Assembly: GCA_964575975.1 (NCBI GenBank)
Contig: CAZNTU010000022.1
Location: forward strand, 1 to 42,871
From: G963674505 sp964575975
GTDB taxonomy: Bacteria; Desulfobacterota; Desulfobacteria; Desulfobacterales; SKZT01
Direction: 5' to 3'
DNA: 42,871 nucleotides
Shown: piece by piece, positions 33,529-41,308 of the stretch
How the letters are laid out: the number at the start of each line of letters is the position of its first letter
Numbering within the stretch: the stretch's first letter is position 1
The notes under the pieces: model-generated
The model's input: the letters and a program-made list of their open reading frames with translations, nothing else
What the model was told of the DNA's origin: nothing
Databases searched by the model: none
Made by a program: the position numbers and the translations under genes

Positions 33529-35478
33529 TTACCCTTCCAAAGCGTCCGTTCTGCTCGAAATGATGGCGGCATCCACCGCAATCAATCCTTGCTCCGTGGC
33601 GATCATCGGGTTGACGTCGATTTCGGCGATCCGAGGGTAGTCGATTCCCAGCCGTCCCAGGTTGACAAGAACCTTCGCGAGCTGTTCCCTGTTCACCGCC
33701 GGAGAGCCTCTAAAACCGTCGAGAAGCTTTTGGCTTTTCAACCGGCCGATCAGGTCGAGCGCTTCCTCCCGAGTCAACGGCGCTGCCGCGAAGACCGAAT
33801 CCTTGATCGCCTCGGCCAGGATCCCGCCGAAGCCGCACATCACGCAAGGGCCGAACTGGGCGTCGCGAACCATTCCCACGATGATTTCCACCCCGCCCGC
33901 GATCTGGGGTTGAACGAGTATGTTTCCGTAATGGGGGTCGATTTTGCTTTTCAAAGACGCAAAAGCTTTTCTGACGTCCTTTTCGGTTTGAAGCCCCAGT
34001 TTGACCAGTCCTTGCTCCGTTTTGTGCAATACGCCCGGCGCAAGTCCCTTCATNNNNNNNNNNNNNNNNNNNNNNNNNNNNNNNNNNNNNNNNNNNNNNN
34101 NNNNNNNNNNNNNNNNNNNNNNNNNNNNNNNNNNNNNNNNNNNNNNNNNNNNNAGTTCCCGGAAAACCGGCACCCCGAGATCCTGTGCGCGGGCCTGGAA
34201 ATCCCGGGTGGCGTCGCGTTCTCCCAAAAGCCAGCATAAAAGCGGTTTCCTCGCGGCCTTGGCGATATTCGACAATTCGGCGATGTCCAGGTTCAGGGCG
34301 AAGCCTCCGGAAAAGGCGTGAAGGAGAATCCCGTCCACGCCCGGGTCCCCGCAGACCGCTCGCATGGCGGCCCCGAACGCTTTCCTGGCCCCGTTCCGCT
34401 CAACGGCCGGCCAAAGGTCTACCGGGTTGGACAGGGGCATCCATTCGGGCGAGATGGACTTCAATTGGTGAAGAGTAGTCCGCGAAAGCTCGGCGGTTTC
34501 CAGGCCCATGCTTTCCAGAAAATCCGACGAGACGATTCCAGCTCCGCCGCTGTAAGTGAGCACCGCGATCCTTCCCGCTCGGTTGTCGGGAATTTGGGGA
34601 TAGCGCGCGAGCGTCCTGGCGAAGTCCGCCATCTGTCTGAATCCCGAGGCCTCCACGACACCCGCCTGATCCATGACTCCCCTGATCAAATTATAGTCCC
34701 CGGCGAGACTGGCCGTATGGCTCATGGCCGCCGCCGCCCCCTTCTTGCTCTTGCCGCCCTTGAGCAGCACGACGGGTTTGGTCGATTTCCTGCACAACTC
34801 GTAGAACCGCCGGCCTCTGTCGATGGATTCCAAATAAAGGCAGATCGCCTCGGTCTGCATGTCGCCGATCAGGTATTCCAGGATGTCGCATTCGTCGATG
34901 TCGGCCTTGTTTCCGATGGAGCAAACCTTGCTCGTTCCCATGACTCCCCGCGTCATCAGGTCGATCAAGAAAGCGCCGGAAAGCATGCCGCTTTGCACGA
35001 TCATGGAGACTTTCCCCTGTCTCAGTTCGTAGTCCCAGATCTCGGGGGTGACGAACGAAAATATGTACCTTTTTACGGTGTCCACCAGTCCCATGCAGTT
35101 GGGGCCCCAAACGCGAATGTTCGATTCCCGCACGACCTCCTTTATCGCGTTCTGCAAGCTTTTGCCCGATTCTCCCGTTTCGGCGAACCCCCCCGATTCG
35201 ATCATTACGCCGGGAATCCCCCGTCGCGAGCATTCGCGAACGACCTGAGGGACGAGCGGGGCGGGCACGAATACGATGCCCAAGTCCACCGGGTCCGGCA
35301 CTTCGAGAATCGACGGATAGCAGCTCATGCCTTCGATTTCGGCGTAGGAGGGGTTTACCGGATAAATGCCGCCGTCGAATCCGCTCCTCAGGTTTCTCAA
35401 GATCGCGTGGCCGCCTTTCAGCGGGTTGGGCGTCGCGCCGATCAGCGCTATTCCTCTGGGGTTGAAAAAAAAGTCCAT
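33529..35478 (-). CDS. ADP-forming acyl/acetyl-CoA synthetase (fused alpha-beta), interrupted by an N gap
   Basis: The enzyme interconverts acyl-CoA plus ADP and Pi with the free acid plus ATP. The start is taken at 35478 (MDFFFNPRG), where AAGGAG lies 9 nt upstream; the in-frame ATG at 35487 abuts that Shine-Dalgarno. Seen: a CoA-binding Rossmann domain (IALIGATPNPLKGG; VWGPNCMG), the succinyl-CoA-ligase-like domain with the phosphorylated His in AMSHTASLAG and TYSGGAGI, then after the gap the end of an ATP-grasp beta part (VLHKTEQG, LVQPQIAGGVEIIVGM, GFGGILAE, EIDVNPMI). About 605 residues are visible; family members of this type have near 700, so the gap likely hides more than its 100 N. 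It follows the radical SAM fragment by 35 nt. Confidence 0.88.
   Translation of the reverse strand: MDFFFNPRGIALIGATPNPLKGGHAILRNLRSGFDGGIYPVNPSYAEIEGMSCYPSILEVPDPVDLGIVFVPAPLVPQVVRECSRRGIPGVMIESGGFAETGESGKSLQNAIKEVVRESNIRVWGPNCMGLVDTVKRYIFSFVTPEIWDYELRQGKVSMIVQSGMLSGAFLIDLMTRGVMGTSKVCSIGNKADIDECDILEYLIGDMQTEAICLYLESIDRGRRFYELCRKSTKPVVLLKGGKSKKGAAAAMSHTASLAGDYNLIRGVMDQAGVVEASGFRQMADFARTLARYPQIPDNRAGRIAVLTYSGGAGIVSSDFLESMGLETAELSRTTLHQLKSISPEWMPLSNPVDLWPAVERNGARKAFGAAMRAVCGDPGVDGILLHAFSGGFALNLDIAELSNIAKAARKPLLCWLLGERDATRDFQARAQDLGVPVFREXXXXXXXXXXXXXXXXXXXXXXXXXXXXXXXXXXMKGLAPGVLHKTEQGLVKLGLQTEKDVRKAFASLKSKIDPHYGNILVQPQIAGGVEIIVGMVRDAQFGPCVMCGFGGILAEAIKDSVFAAAPLTREEALDLIGRLKSQKLLDGFRGSPAVNREQLAKVLVNLGRLGIDYPRIAEIDVNPMIATEQGLIAVDAAIISSRTDALEG
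34054..34153. other. Assembly gap of 100 N inside the acyl-CoA synthetase gene
   Basis: Exactly 100 N. It removes the alpha-beta linker and the start of the ATP-grasp domain. The frame is the same on both sides, but the flanking homology suggests that more than 33 residues are missing, so 100 is probably a placeholder length. Confidence 0.95.
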
Positions 35479-35513
35479 CGATTCCATCTCCTTCGGTATG
35501 CGTGAAAGTAGGT

Positions 35514-36003
35514 CTACAAATTATCGTAAAAATCACGGGGTTTCAACTCGCCGCAATCCAGACCCGGCAAGTTCGACAGAAATTTTCGTATCTCGAGGCA
35601 CAGGTGGCACTTGGTCATATACGCGCCGCCGGGTTCGAAACCGTAATCTTGACGCGCCTTTTCCAATAATCCGGAAATGCCCGAAGAATAAAGAGTTGTC
35701 AAGAATGGATATTTCTCGACGGGCAGCGGTTTGCCCAAATCCTGTCTCTTGATCGCCAACCCGGCGCACAGGCCTGGGATGTAGTCGCCATGCAAATCCA
35801 AATGGAAATGGCTGATGTCGGACAACTCGCGGCACCCCCCCATGTTTTTGGACAAAATCGACTTGACCGGCGAAAGACCGTAAACCGACGCGAACGTACC
35901 GACCGCCCTTCCGCCGAAATGGACCCAATACCGGGACGGGAGTCGTTTGACGTAGTCGGGTCCGAACTTTTCCGCGAACATGGAAAGCTTGTGGAGCTTT
36001 CGG
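35514..36003 (-). CDS. C-terminal part of a radical SAM/SPASM-like iron-sulfur protein (5' end lost in gap)
   Basis: The frame is open from the N run at 36004 to the stop at 35514, giving about 162 visible residues; the internal Met at 35981 is not the true start. Seen: cysteines in NMGGCRELSD, then HFHLDLHGDYIPGLCAG (the C-x-G pattern of an auxiliary-cluster domain), then YMTKCHLCLEIRKFL and GLDCGEL. This set resembles the SPASM/auxiliary 4Fe-4S tail of radical SAM proteins. The catalytic CxxxCxxC domain would lie in the gap. Substrate unknown. It sits between recD2 and the acyl-CoA synthetase gene, all on the minus strand. Confidence 0.6.
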
Positions 36004-36103
36004 NNNNNNNNNNNNNNNNNNNNNNNNNNNNNNNNNNNNNNNNNNNNNNNNNNNNNNNNNNNNNNNNNNNNNNNNNNNNNNNNNNNNNNNNNNNNNNNNN
36101 NNN
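36004..36103. other. Assembly gap of 100 N between recD2 and the radical SAM fragment
   Basis: Exactly 100 N. The end of RecD2 (about 30 residues) and the N-terminal domain of the next protein (expected at least 200 residues) are both absent, so the real missing stretch should be well above 100 nt. Confidence 0.95.
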
Positions 36104-37932
36104 TTTATCGCGATCGCCAGCGCCTTTTTCGTCCCCACCATTACCACCAGTTTCTTGGCCCTGGTGACCGCAGTATAGATCAAGTTGCGCTGGAGCAGCA
36201 TATAATGCTGGGTGACGACGGGAATCACCACCACCGGGTATTCGGACCCTTGGGCCTTGTGGACGGAAACCGCGTACGCCAAGACGATTTCGTCGAGTTC
36301 GGAAAAGTCGTAGGTGACGGGCCTCTCTTCGAACACCACCGTCAGTTCCTGAAGATCGTGATCGATTCGCCTGATCCTGCCCATGTCCCCGTTGTAGACC
36401 TTTTTGTCATAGTTGTTTCGAATCTGCATCACCTTGTCGTCCGCCTTGAAGACGCGTCCGCCCCGGACCAGATGTTCCTCTGCGGGATTGAGCCGTTCCT
36501 GGAGAAATTTGTTCAGGTTTGAGGCGCCGACGACTCCTCGATGCATCGGGGTCAGCACCTGCAAATCGTCGACGGGATCGAACCCGAAGCGTTTCGGAAT
36601 TCGTTCGGAGGCCAGTTCCAGAATGATATTCAGCACCTCCTCGGGATCTTCCTTCCGGATGAAATAGAAGTCGCTTGGAGGAGCGGACCGGTCGTTGGAG
36701 GGCAGCAGAGGGAAATCTCCGTTGTTGATCCGGTGGGCGTTCACGATGATCCTGCTCTCCGCCGCCTGTCTGAATATTTCGGTCAGTCTCGCCACGAAAG
36801 CGGCTCCCGAGAAAATGATGTCCTTCAACACGTTGCCGGGTCCCACGGAAGGCAGCTGGTTGACGTCGCCCACCAGGACGAGCGTCGCTGACGGAGGAGT
36901 CGCTTTTATCAAATGGTGCATCAGCACCGTGTCGATCATGGAGGCTTCGTCCACGATCAGTGCGTCGCAATCCAAGGGCTTTTCCTCGTTTTTCTGGAAC
37001 CCGCCGTCTTGGAAACTGAATTCCAGCAGGCGGTGAAGCGTCTTTGCCGGATGTCCCGTCGTTTCGCTCATGCGTTTCGCGGCCCGCCCCGTGGGCGCGG
37101 CCAGAAGAGAACGGACGCCCATGGCGTCGAAGATTTTCAGGATCGCGTTGACGATGGTGGTTTTTCCCGTGCCGGGTCCCCCGGTCAATACCATTACTTT
37201 GTTTTCGAGAGCGCTTTTTATGGCCTCCGCCTGGTTTTTCGCCAGACGAATGGAGAGTTTTTCCTGCACCCATTCCACCGCCTTTTCCGAATCCACGGCG
37301 CGAATGGATTTCGGAGCCGCGACAAGTCGTTTCAGCCTCCTCGCGATTTGGGTTTCGCACAGATGAAAATGGGAAAGAAAGACCGCCTTCTGATTTTCGG
37401 GGGAGTATTCGTCGCCCGGATGGACATCCTCCAGGACGATCTTCTTGGACTCCGCCAAGGTTCCCAAAGCGTTCGCGACGATCTCGCGCTCGACTTCCAG
37501 CACNNNNNNNNNNNNNNNNNNNNNNNNNNNNNNNNNNNNNNNNNNNNNNNNNNNNNNNNNNNNNNNNNNNNNNNNNNNNNNNNNNNNNNNNNNNNNNNNN
37601 NNNGTGTCCTTGCCGAACTTGTCGACTATCCGTTTGGCCATGACCGGCCCGATGCCTTTGATCAAGCCGGAACCCAGGTATTTGCGGACCCCGGCGACGG
37701 TGGCCGGAACTTTGGATTCGTAGGATACGACTTTGAACTGTTCGCCGAACTTGGGATGGTTCGCCCATTCTCCCTTCATCAGAAGCACTTCCCCGGGAGA
37801 GGGGTTCATAAGACTTCCGACCACCGTCACGAGACCCTGTCTTCCGAAAACCTTCACGCGGGCCACGGTGTAGCCCGTTTCCTCGCTGCTGAAGGTTATT
37901 CTTTCGATTTGTCCTTTAAGTTCCTCGAGCAT
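36104..37932 (-). CDS. recD2: RecD2-type SF1 helicase (3' end and an internal part lost in gaps)
   Basis: RecD2 is a 5'-3' DNA helicase that works without RecBC. Seen: the N-terminal OB-like domain (GQIERITFSSEETGYTVARVKV, then GEWANHPKFGEQFKV), a helix-hairpin start (GSGLIKGIGPVMAKRIVDKFG), then after the gap LEVEREIVANALG, Walker A LTGGPGTGKTT, motif Ia AAPTGRAAKRMSE, motif II VDEASMID, motif III GDVNQLPSVGPGNVL, motif IV region LTEIFRQA, motif V/VI AYAVSVHKAQGSEYP and LIYTAVTRAKK. The C-terminal 30 or so residues are missing. RecD2 usually has about 130 residues between KFG and the LEVEREIV block; only 34 fit here. The gene starts 30 nt after the csp terminator. Confidence 0.93.
37504..37603. 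other. Assembly gap of 100 N inside recD2
   Basis: Exactly 100 N. It removes most of the helix-hairpin-helix region of RecD2; about 100 more residues are expected than the gap can hold. The frame is kept across it. Confidence 0.95.
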
Positions 37933-37961
37933 GGGAGTTCGTGGGATTAGAGAGATTAAAC

Positions 37962-37994
37962 AAAAAAGGCGCCCCGGTTCAGGGGGCGCCTTTT
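37962..37994 (-). terminator. Rho-independent terminator of the cold-shock gene
   Basis: A perfect 12-bp inverted repeat (aaaaggcgcccc 37964-37975, ggggcgcctttt 37983-37994) with a 7-nt loop gives a minus-strand TTTTTT tail (complement of 37962-37967). It lies 25 nt after the csp stop. Confidence 0.92.
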
Positions 37995-38019
37995 AATAAT
38001 CCGGCAATCGAAGCTTCGG

Positions 38020-38220
38020 CTATTCCACCGTGACGTTGACCGCCGCCGGACCTTTCTGGCCCTCGGTGATGTCGAACGTGACATGGTCGCCTTCGTCGAG
38101 AGTCCTGAAACCGGACGAGTTTATTCCCGAATGATGGACGAAGACGTCCGGTCCGTTCTCTTGCTCGATGAAACCATAGCCTTTGCTGCTGTTAAACCAC
38201 TTAACGACTCCTTTTGTCAT
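38020..38220 (-). CDS. Cold-shock protein (CspA family)
   Basis: This encodes 66 residues, the standard size of the single-domain OB-fold RNA chaperone. Seen: RNP1 as KGYGFIEQ and RNP2 as DVFVHHSGI, the N-terminal GVVKWFNSSKGYGF and C-terminal VTFDITEGQKGPAAVNV. The start at 38220 has GGAGGG 11 nt upstream; the open frame extends further back but into the leader. It is a single-gene unit with a strong promoter and its own terminator. The leader of about 130 nt suggests mRNA-structure control, as in other csp genes. Which growth condition induces it cannot be told. Confidence 0.96.
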   Translation of the reverse strand: MTKGVVKWFNSSKGYGFIEQENGPDVFVHHSGINSSGFRTLDEGDHVTFDITEGQKGPAAVNVTVE

Positions 38221-38355
38221 TTTGTAACACCCTCCTTTCTTAAAAATTTCTTTCTCAGGTCCCAAACTGCAGGATGCCACTTTTTTTGACAATAGGAGCT
38301 TCCTTCCAGCGAAACCGGCCCGCGATGTTATGCGCGCCTTTAATTGAGTTCGCCA

Positions 38356-38383
38356 ACTATAGCCCATCCGAGAATAAAGTCAA
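38356..38383 (-). promoter_or_regulatory. Strong sigma70 promoter and long leader of the cold-shock gene
   Basis: On the minus strand TTGACT (complement of 38378-38383), a 16-nt spacer and TATAGT (complement of 38356-38361). The start site would be near 38349, leaving a leader of about 129 nt to the AUG at 38220. The first half of the leader is mixed, while the part next to the Shine-Dalgarno is A/T-rich (38221-38260). Confidence 0.75.
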
Positions 38384-38455
38384 GTCCATTTTTGAGAACC
38401 GAGCGTTCTTCGAGTTCTCGACTCCATTTTTCGGCGATGGAAGACGCGTAACTTC

Positions 38456-38490
38456 GAGCTTTAGGCTTTGAACTTTAGGCCTCGAGCTTC
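38456..38490. repeat. 14-bp imperfect tandem repeat at the end of the radical SAM gene
   Basis: Units gagctttaggcttt (38456-38469), gaactttaggcctc (38470-38483) and a partial gagcttc (38484-38490) abut the stop codon of the minus-strand gene at 38492. The region 38384-38491 holds no gene or standard terminator. Confidence 0.55.
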
Positions 38491-38491
38491 C

Positions 38492-40177
38492 CTATTTCTT
38501 CCGCAAAGCGTCCCTGCAAGATACCGCGAAACTCCGAGCGCGGTCGGAACCGGGGAACTTTTCGAAACATGCAAGGGCGCGCTCGTACTCATTGGCGTTC
38601 ACGAGGCTAACCCCGCAGCAGACGTTCAAATGTTCGCTTTGCGGATAAAACTGCAGACCCTTTTCGAGGATTCCAATGGATTCCGCGTAATGGCCGCTTT
38701 TCTGGTAGATTATCCCCAACCCCAGAAAGGCGCGATGGTCGGGATAGTACAAAAGGGCTCGCATGTTCAGTTTTTTCGCGGTTTCGTCCGGATTGTCGAT
38801 TTCCTCCAGCCAAGCATAGTCGCCGTGACTGAACGTCATGGCCAGCCGTGACAGAAAATCGGCGTGGAACGGATAAAGCTCCTTGTCGTCGATCAGGCGG
38901 ATCGCGTCGGCGAACCGGGGGAGGCTCGCGTGAAAGCCGGACCTCAACTTGTTCCCGAACGCCATCACTTGGTCGGCGGTCAAGGCCGGGTCCGTTTCGA
39001 AATACAGAATGTCCTCCACCTTCTCGAGCCAAATGTCGTCGCCGATGCCGGTCCGCCTCTTGTAGTCCTCGTAGAGCGACGTGCCCGGGAAAAGATCCAG
39101 AATGTAGAAAATGGCGGCCAGAGGCTTGATTTCCTCGATCAAAGCCTGGGTCTCCCCGACGGTGTCCCACGTTTCCCCCGGACAACCGTAGATAAAGTAC
39201 GCCCGGGGCAATATGCCGTAGGACGCGGTCAGGGCGAACGCCTTTTTTATCGCGTCGGTCTTCAGGCTCTTGTTCAAAAGACGCCGGATTTTTTCCGAAC
39301 CGCTTTCGATTCCGTAGCTGATCTGCGTGCATCCGGCCATTCGCATCCATCGGAGAACCTCCTCGTCCACGTCGTTTACCCGGCAAATGGCCGCCCACGA
39401 GAAGTACAGGTTCCGATCGATTATCTTTCGGCAAATCTCCACGACCAAACGCTTCTTCAGGGCGAACGTGTCGTCGGACACGAAAAAGAAATTTACCCCT
39501 TTTCGATGAAGCCTCTCCAACTGGTTCACGAAATATTCGGCGGAGTGAAAGCGCACCCGGCGGCGCCAGAATCCGGGCGATCCGCAGAACGTGCAGTTTC
39601 CCGGGCATCCTCGGCTCAACGACACATGCTGGTAGACGAAATATCGGGACGGGTCCGGAAGATCGTCGAGGTTTTCGATCAAATCGGCGCAGGGGGAGCA
39701 GGAGACTTTGCCGTCTTTTCGACACGCGACCCCCGGAATCGATTCGGGACCGCCGCGATTGCCGTCTTCGAACCACCGGAGCAGTTCCAGGAACGAAAAC
39801 TCCGCCTCGCCCGTCACGCAAAAATCGATCTCCTGGAAACGGGTAAGAAGATGCTCCCAAAGAAAGGAAGCCCCCACGCCCCCGAACACGATCTTCACGT
39901 TCCGGTTCGCCCTTTTCGCGGCTCGGGCGATCTCAATGCCGCCCCATCGGTTGGCATGCACGATCGAGAAGCCGACGACGTCCGGCTTCTTCGCGATCAA
40001 CGTCTCCTCTATCTTTTCGGGCGTCCGATGAATGTCGTGCCAGTTCAGGATTTCCACGTCATAGCCGCCCTCTTTCAAGACCGCGCCTATGCAATACAGG
40101 CCCATCGGGACTGCTTCGATGTCTTCCTTGTGGATTCTCTCTTCCAAAAAATACGGGTATACAAGTAATACTTTCAT
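38492..40177 (-). CDS. B12-binding radical SAM protein with TPR-like C-terminus
   Basis: This encodes 561 residues. The start at 40177 gives the usual MKVLLVYPYF opening; the frame extends far upstream but only as antisense of plus-strand genes. Domains: a B12-binding Rossmann-like domain (about 1-135; PMGLYCIGAVLKEGGYDVEIL, GFSIVHANRW), a radical SAM core (about 180-400) with the cluster motif C191xxxC195xxC198 (RGCPGNCTFCGS), GIESGSEKIRRLLNK and YFIYGCPGET, then helical repeats with a TPR pattern (about 470-545; AFLGLGIIYQKSGHYAESIGILEKGL). Proteins of this class methylate or rearrange unactivated carbons; the substrate is unknown. It is divergent from the HD-domain gene. Confidence 0.88.
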   Translation of the reverse strand: MKVLLVYPYFLEERIHKEDIEAVPMGLYCIGAVLKEGGYDVEILNWHDIHRTPEKIEETLIAKKPDVVGFSIVHANRWGGIEIARAAKRANRNVKIVFGGVGASFLWEHLLTRFQEIDFCVTGEAEFSFLELLRWFEDGNRGGPESIPGVACRKDGKVSCSPCADLIENLDDLPDPSRYFVYQHVSLSRGCPGNCTFCGSPGFWRRRVRFHSAEYFVNQLERLHRKGVNFFFVSDDTFALKKRLVVEICRKIIDRNLYFSWAAICRVNDVDEEVLRWMRMAGCTQISYGIESGSEKIRRLLNKSLKTDAIKKAFALTASYGILPRAYFIYGCPGETWDTVGETQALIEEIKPLAAIFYILDLFPGTSLYEDYKRRTGIGDDIWLEKVEDILYFETDPALTADQVMAFGNKLRSGFHASLPRFADAIRLIDDKELYPFHADFLSRLAMTFSHGDYAWLEEIDNPDETAKKLNMRALLYYPDHRAFLGLGIIYQKSGHYAESIGILEKGLQFYPQSEHLNVCCGVSLVNANEYERALACFEKFPGSDRARSFAVSCRDALRKK

Positions 40178-40223
40178 CTGCTCAAACTGTATTGTGCGAA
40201 TTCGAATTGTATGTATCGGCTCC

Positions 40224-40252
40224 TTCATACCCGAAGACGAACGTTTGTTCAA
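40224..40252 (-). promoter_or_regulatory. Candidate promoter of the radical SAM gene with a GAAC-N4-GTTC box
   Basis: On the minus strand TTGAAC (complement of 40247-40252), a 17-nt spacer and TATGAA (complement of 40224-40229). A perfect GAAC-N4-GTTC dyad (40239-40250) overlaps the -35. This dyad is the core of the LexA box known from Firmicutes; whether LexA of this organism uses it is not known. The 204-nt region also must hold the HD-gene promoter. Confidence 0.4.
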
Positions 40253-40381
40253 CCAAAGAGTTTCGGGAACGGATCGCTTCAGGTTCCGGTCCGGCGTTTC
40301 CGCAACGGCCGTCGTCGTTAAAATGTAGAATTTTTTCTCCAAGTTTGGTAAAAGAATGGCTTTATTTAAAGGAGAGCGCTT

Positions 40382-40942
40382 ATGAACATTCCGTCGCGGG
40401 AAAAATGTTTCGAACTGATCCGTGAAATGGAAATGATGGAGCATATCGTGGCCCATTCGATCCAAGTCTGCAGGGTGGCCCTTTTCTTGACGGACCACTT
40501 GAACGCCAAGCGGGCGAGCTTGAACAGGGAATTGGTCATGGCTTCGGCGCTTCTTCACGATATAACCAAAACACGAAGCTTCGAAACAGGGGAGAACCAC
40601 GCGGAAACCGGCGGACGGCTGCTTGCTGAACTCGATTACCCGGAGGTCGCGGATATCGTGGCCCAACACGTGAAACTTCGATCCTACGACGGTCCGGACA
40701 CTTTCCCCGACGAGGCGGGGATCGTAAACTACGCGGACAAGCGTGTTCTGCACGATAAGATCGTGACTTTTTCGCAACGCATGGACTACATCGTGGAAAG
40801 GTACGGCCATATCGGCGAGTTCGGGAAAAAACTGAGCTGGATCTGGGAGAAAAGCGTGGATCTGGAAGAACGGATTTTCTCGAGACTCGACTTCGAGCCC
40901 GACGATTTGATGGAGCTGCTGAAGCTCGGAGGTGAAAGGTAA
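40382..40942 (+). CDS. HD-domain phosphohydrolase
   Basis: This encodes 186 residues. Seen: the HD-superfamily metal ligands in order: His in MEHIVAHSIQV (about 25), the HD pair in ASALLHDITK (59-60), His in GENHAETGG (73), His in VAQHVKLR (96) and Asp in NYADKRV. The family hydrolyses phosphate esters, often of nucleotides. The short single-domain form without a sensory part resembles HDIG proteins that act on small nucleotides, but no substrate can be assigned. AAAGGAGAG lies before the ATG. It starts a plus-strand run with the DUF4389 and hydrolase genes. Confidence 0.88.
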   Translation: MNIPSREKCFELIREMEMMEHIVAHSIQVCRVALFLTDHLNAKRASLNRELVMASALLHDITKTRSFETGENHAETGGRLLAELDYPEVADIVAQHVKLRSYDGPDTFPDEAGIVNYADKRVLHDKIVTFSQRMDYIVERYGHIGEFGKKLSWIWEKSVDLEERIFSRLDFEPDDLMELLKLGGER

Positions 40943-40975
40943 AATATCAAACCAACAATTTAAAAAGGAGAGGGT

Positions 40976-41281
40976 ATGAACGATTCCATTCCGGAGGCGG
41001 ACCGCAAGGAAATAGCCAGACGATTCGCGTTTTCCATCTTGTTTCTGATTTTTTTCGAAATCATAAAGACCATCGTGCAGGTAGCGGTGGTTTTCCAATT
41101 CGTCTTTTTGTTGATTACCCAAAGGCACAACGAGCCCGTCAGGAAATTTTGCAACAAACTGTCCGCGTACGCCTACAAGACCCTTCGATACGCCACCTTG
41201 AACGAGAACGAGAAGCCTTTTCCCTTCGCGGAAATCACCCCGGAAATCGAGCCGTCGGAGCCTCATGTCCGATACAAGTAG
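40976..41281 (+). CDS. DUF4389-family membrane protein
   Basis: This encodes 101 residues. Seen: two hydrophobic helices close together (about 17-35 and 36-53), then a conserved-looking cytoplasmic or periplasmic segment with KLSAYAYKTLRYATLNENEKPFPFAEI. The pattern of a hydrophobic hairpin followed by Y..K..RY...NE..PFPF is that of DUF4389 proteins, which have no known function. The Shine-Dalgarno AAGGAGAGG is strong. It starts 33 nt after the HD gene and 27 nt before the hydrolase, so it is probably cotranscribed with both. Confidence 0.75.
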   Translation: MNDSIPEADRKEIARRFAFSILFLIFFEIIKTIVQVAVVFQFVFLLITQRHNEPVRKFCNKLSAYAYKTLRYATLNENEKPFPFAEITPEIEPSEPHVRYK

Positions 41282-41308
41282 TTCGACCGGAACCGGTTTC
41301 GTTTTAGC

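Noticed and set aside
35533..37932. A single 799-residue minus-strand frame joining RecD2 to a further C-terminal domain
   Set aside because: It is an artefact of reading through two N gaps; after the second gap the residues are an out-of-frame reading of the radical SAM gene, which is open in another frame to 35514.
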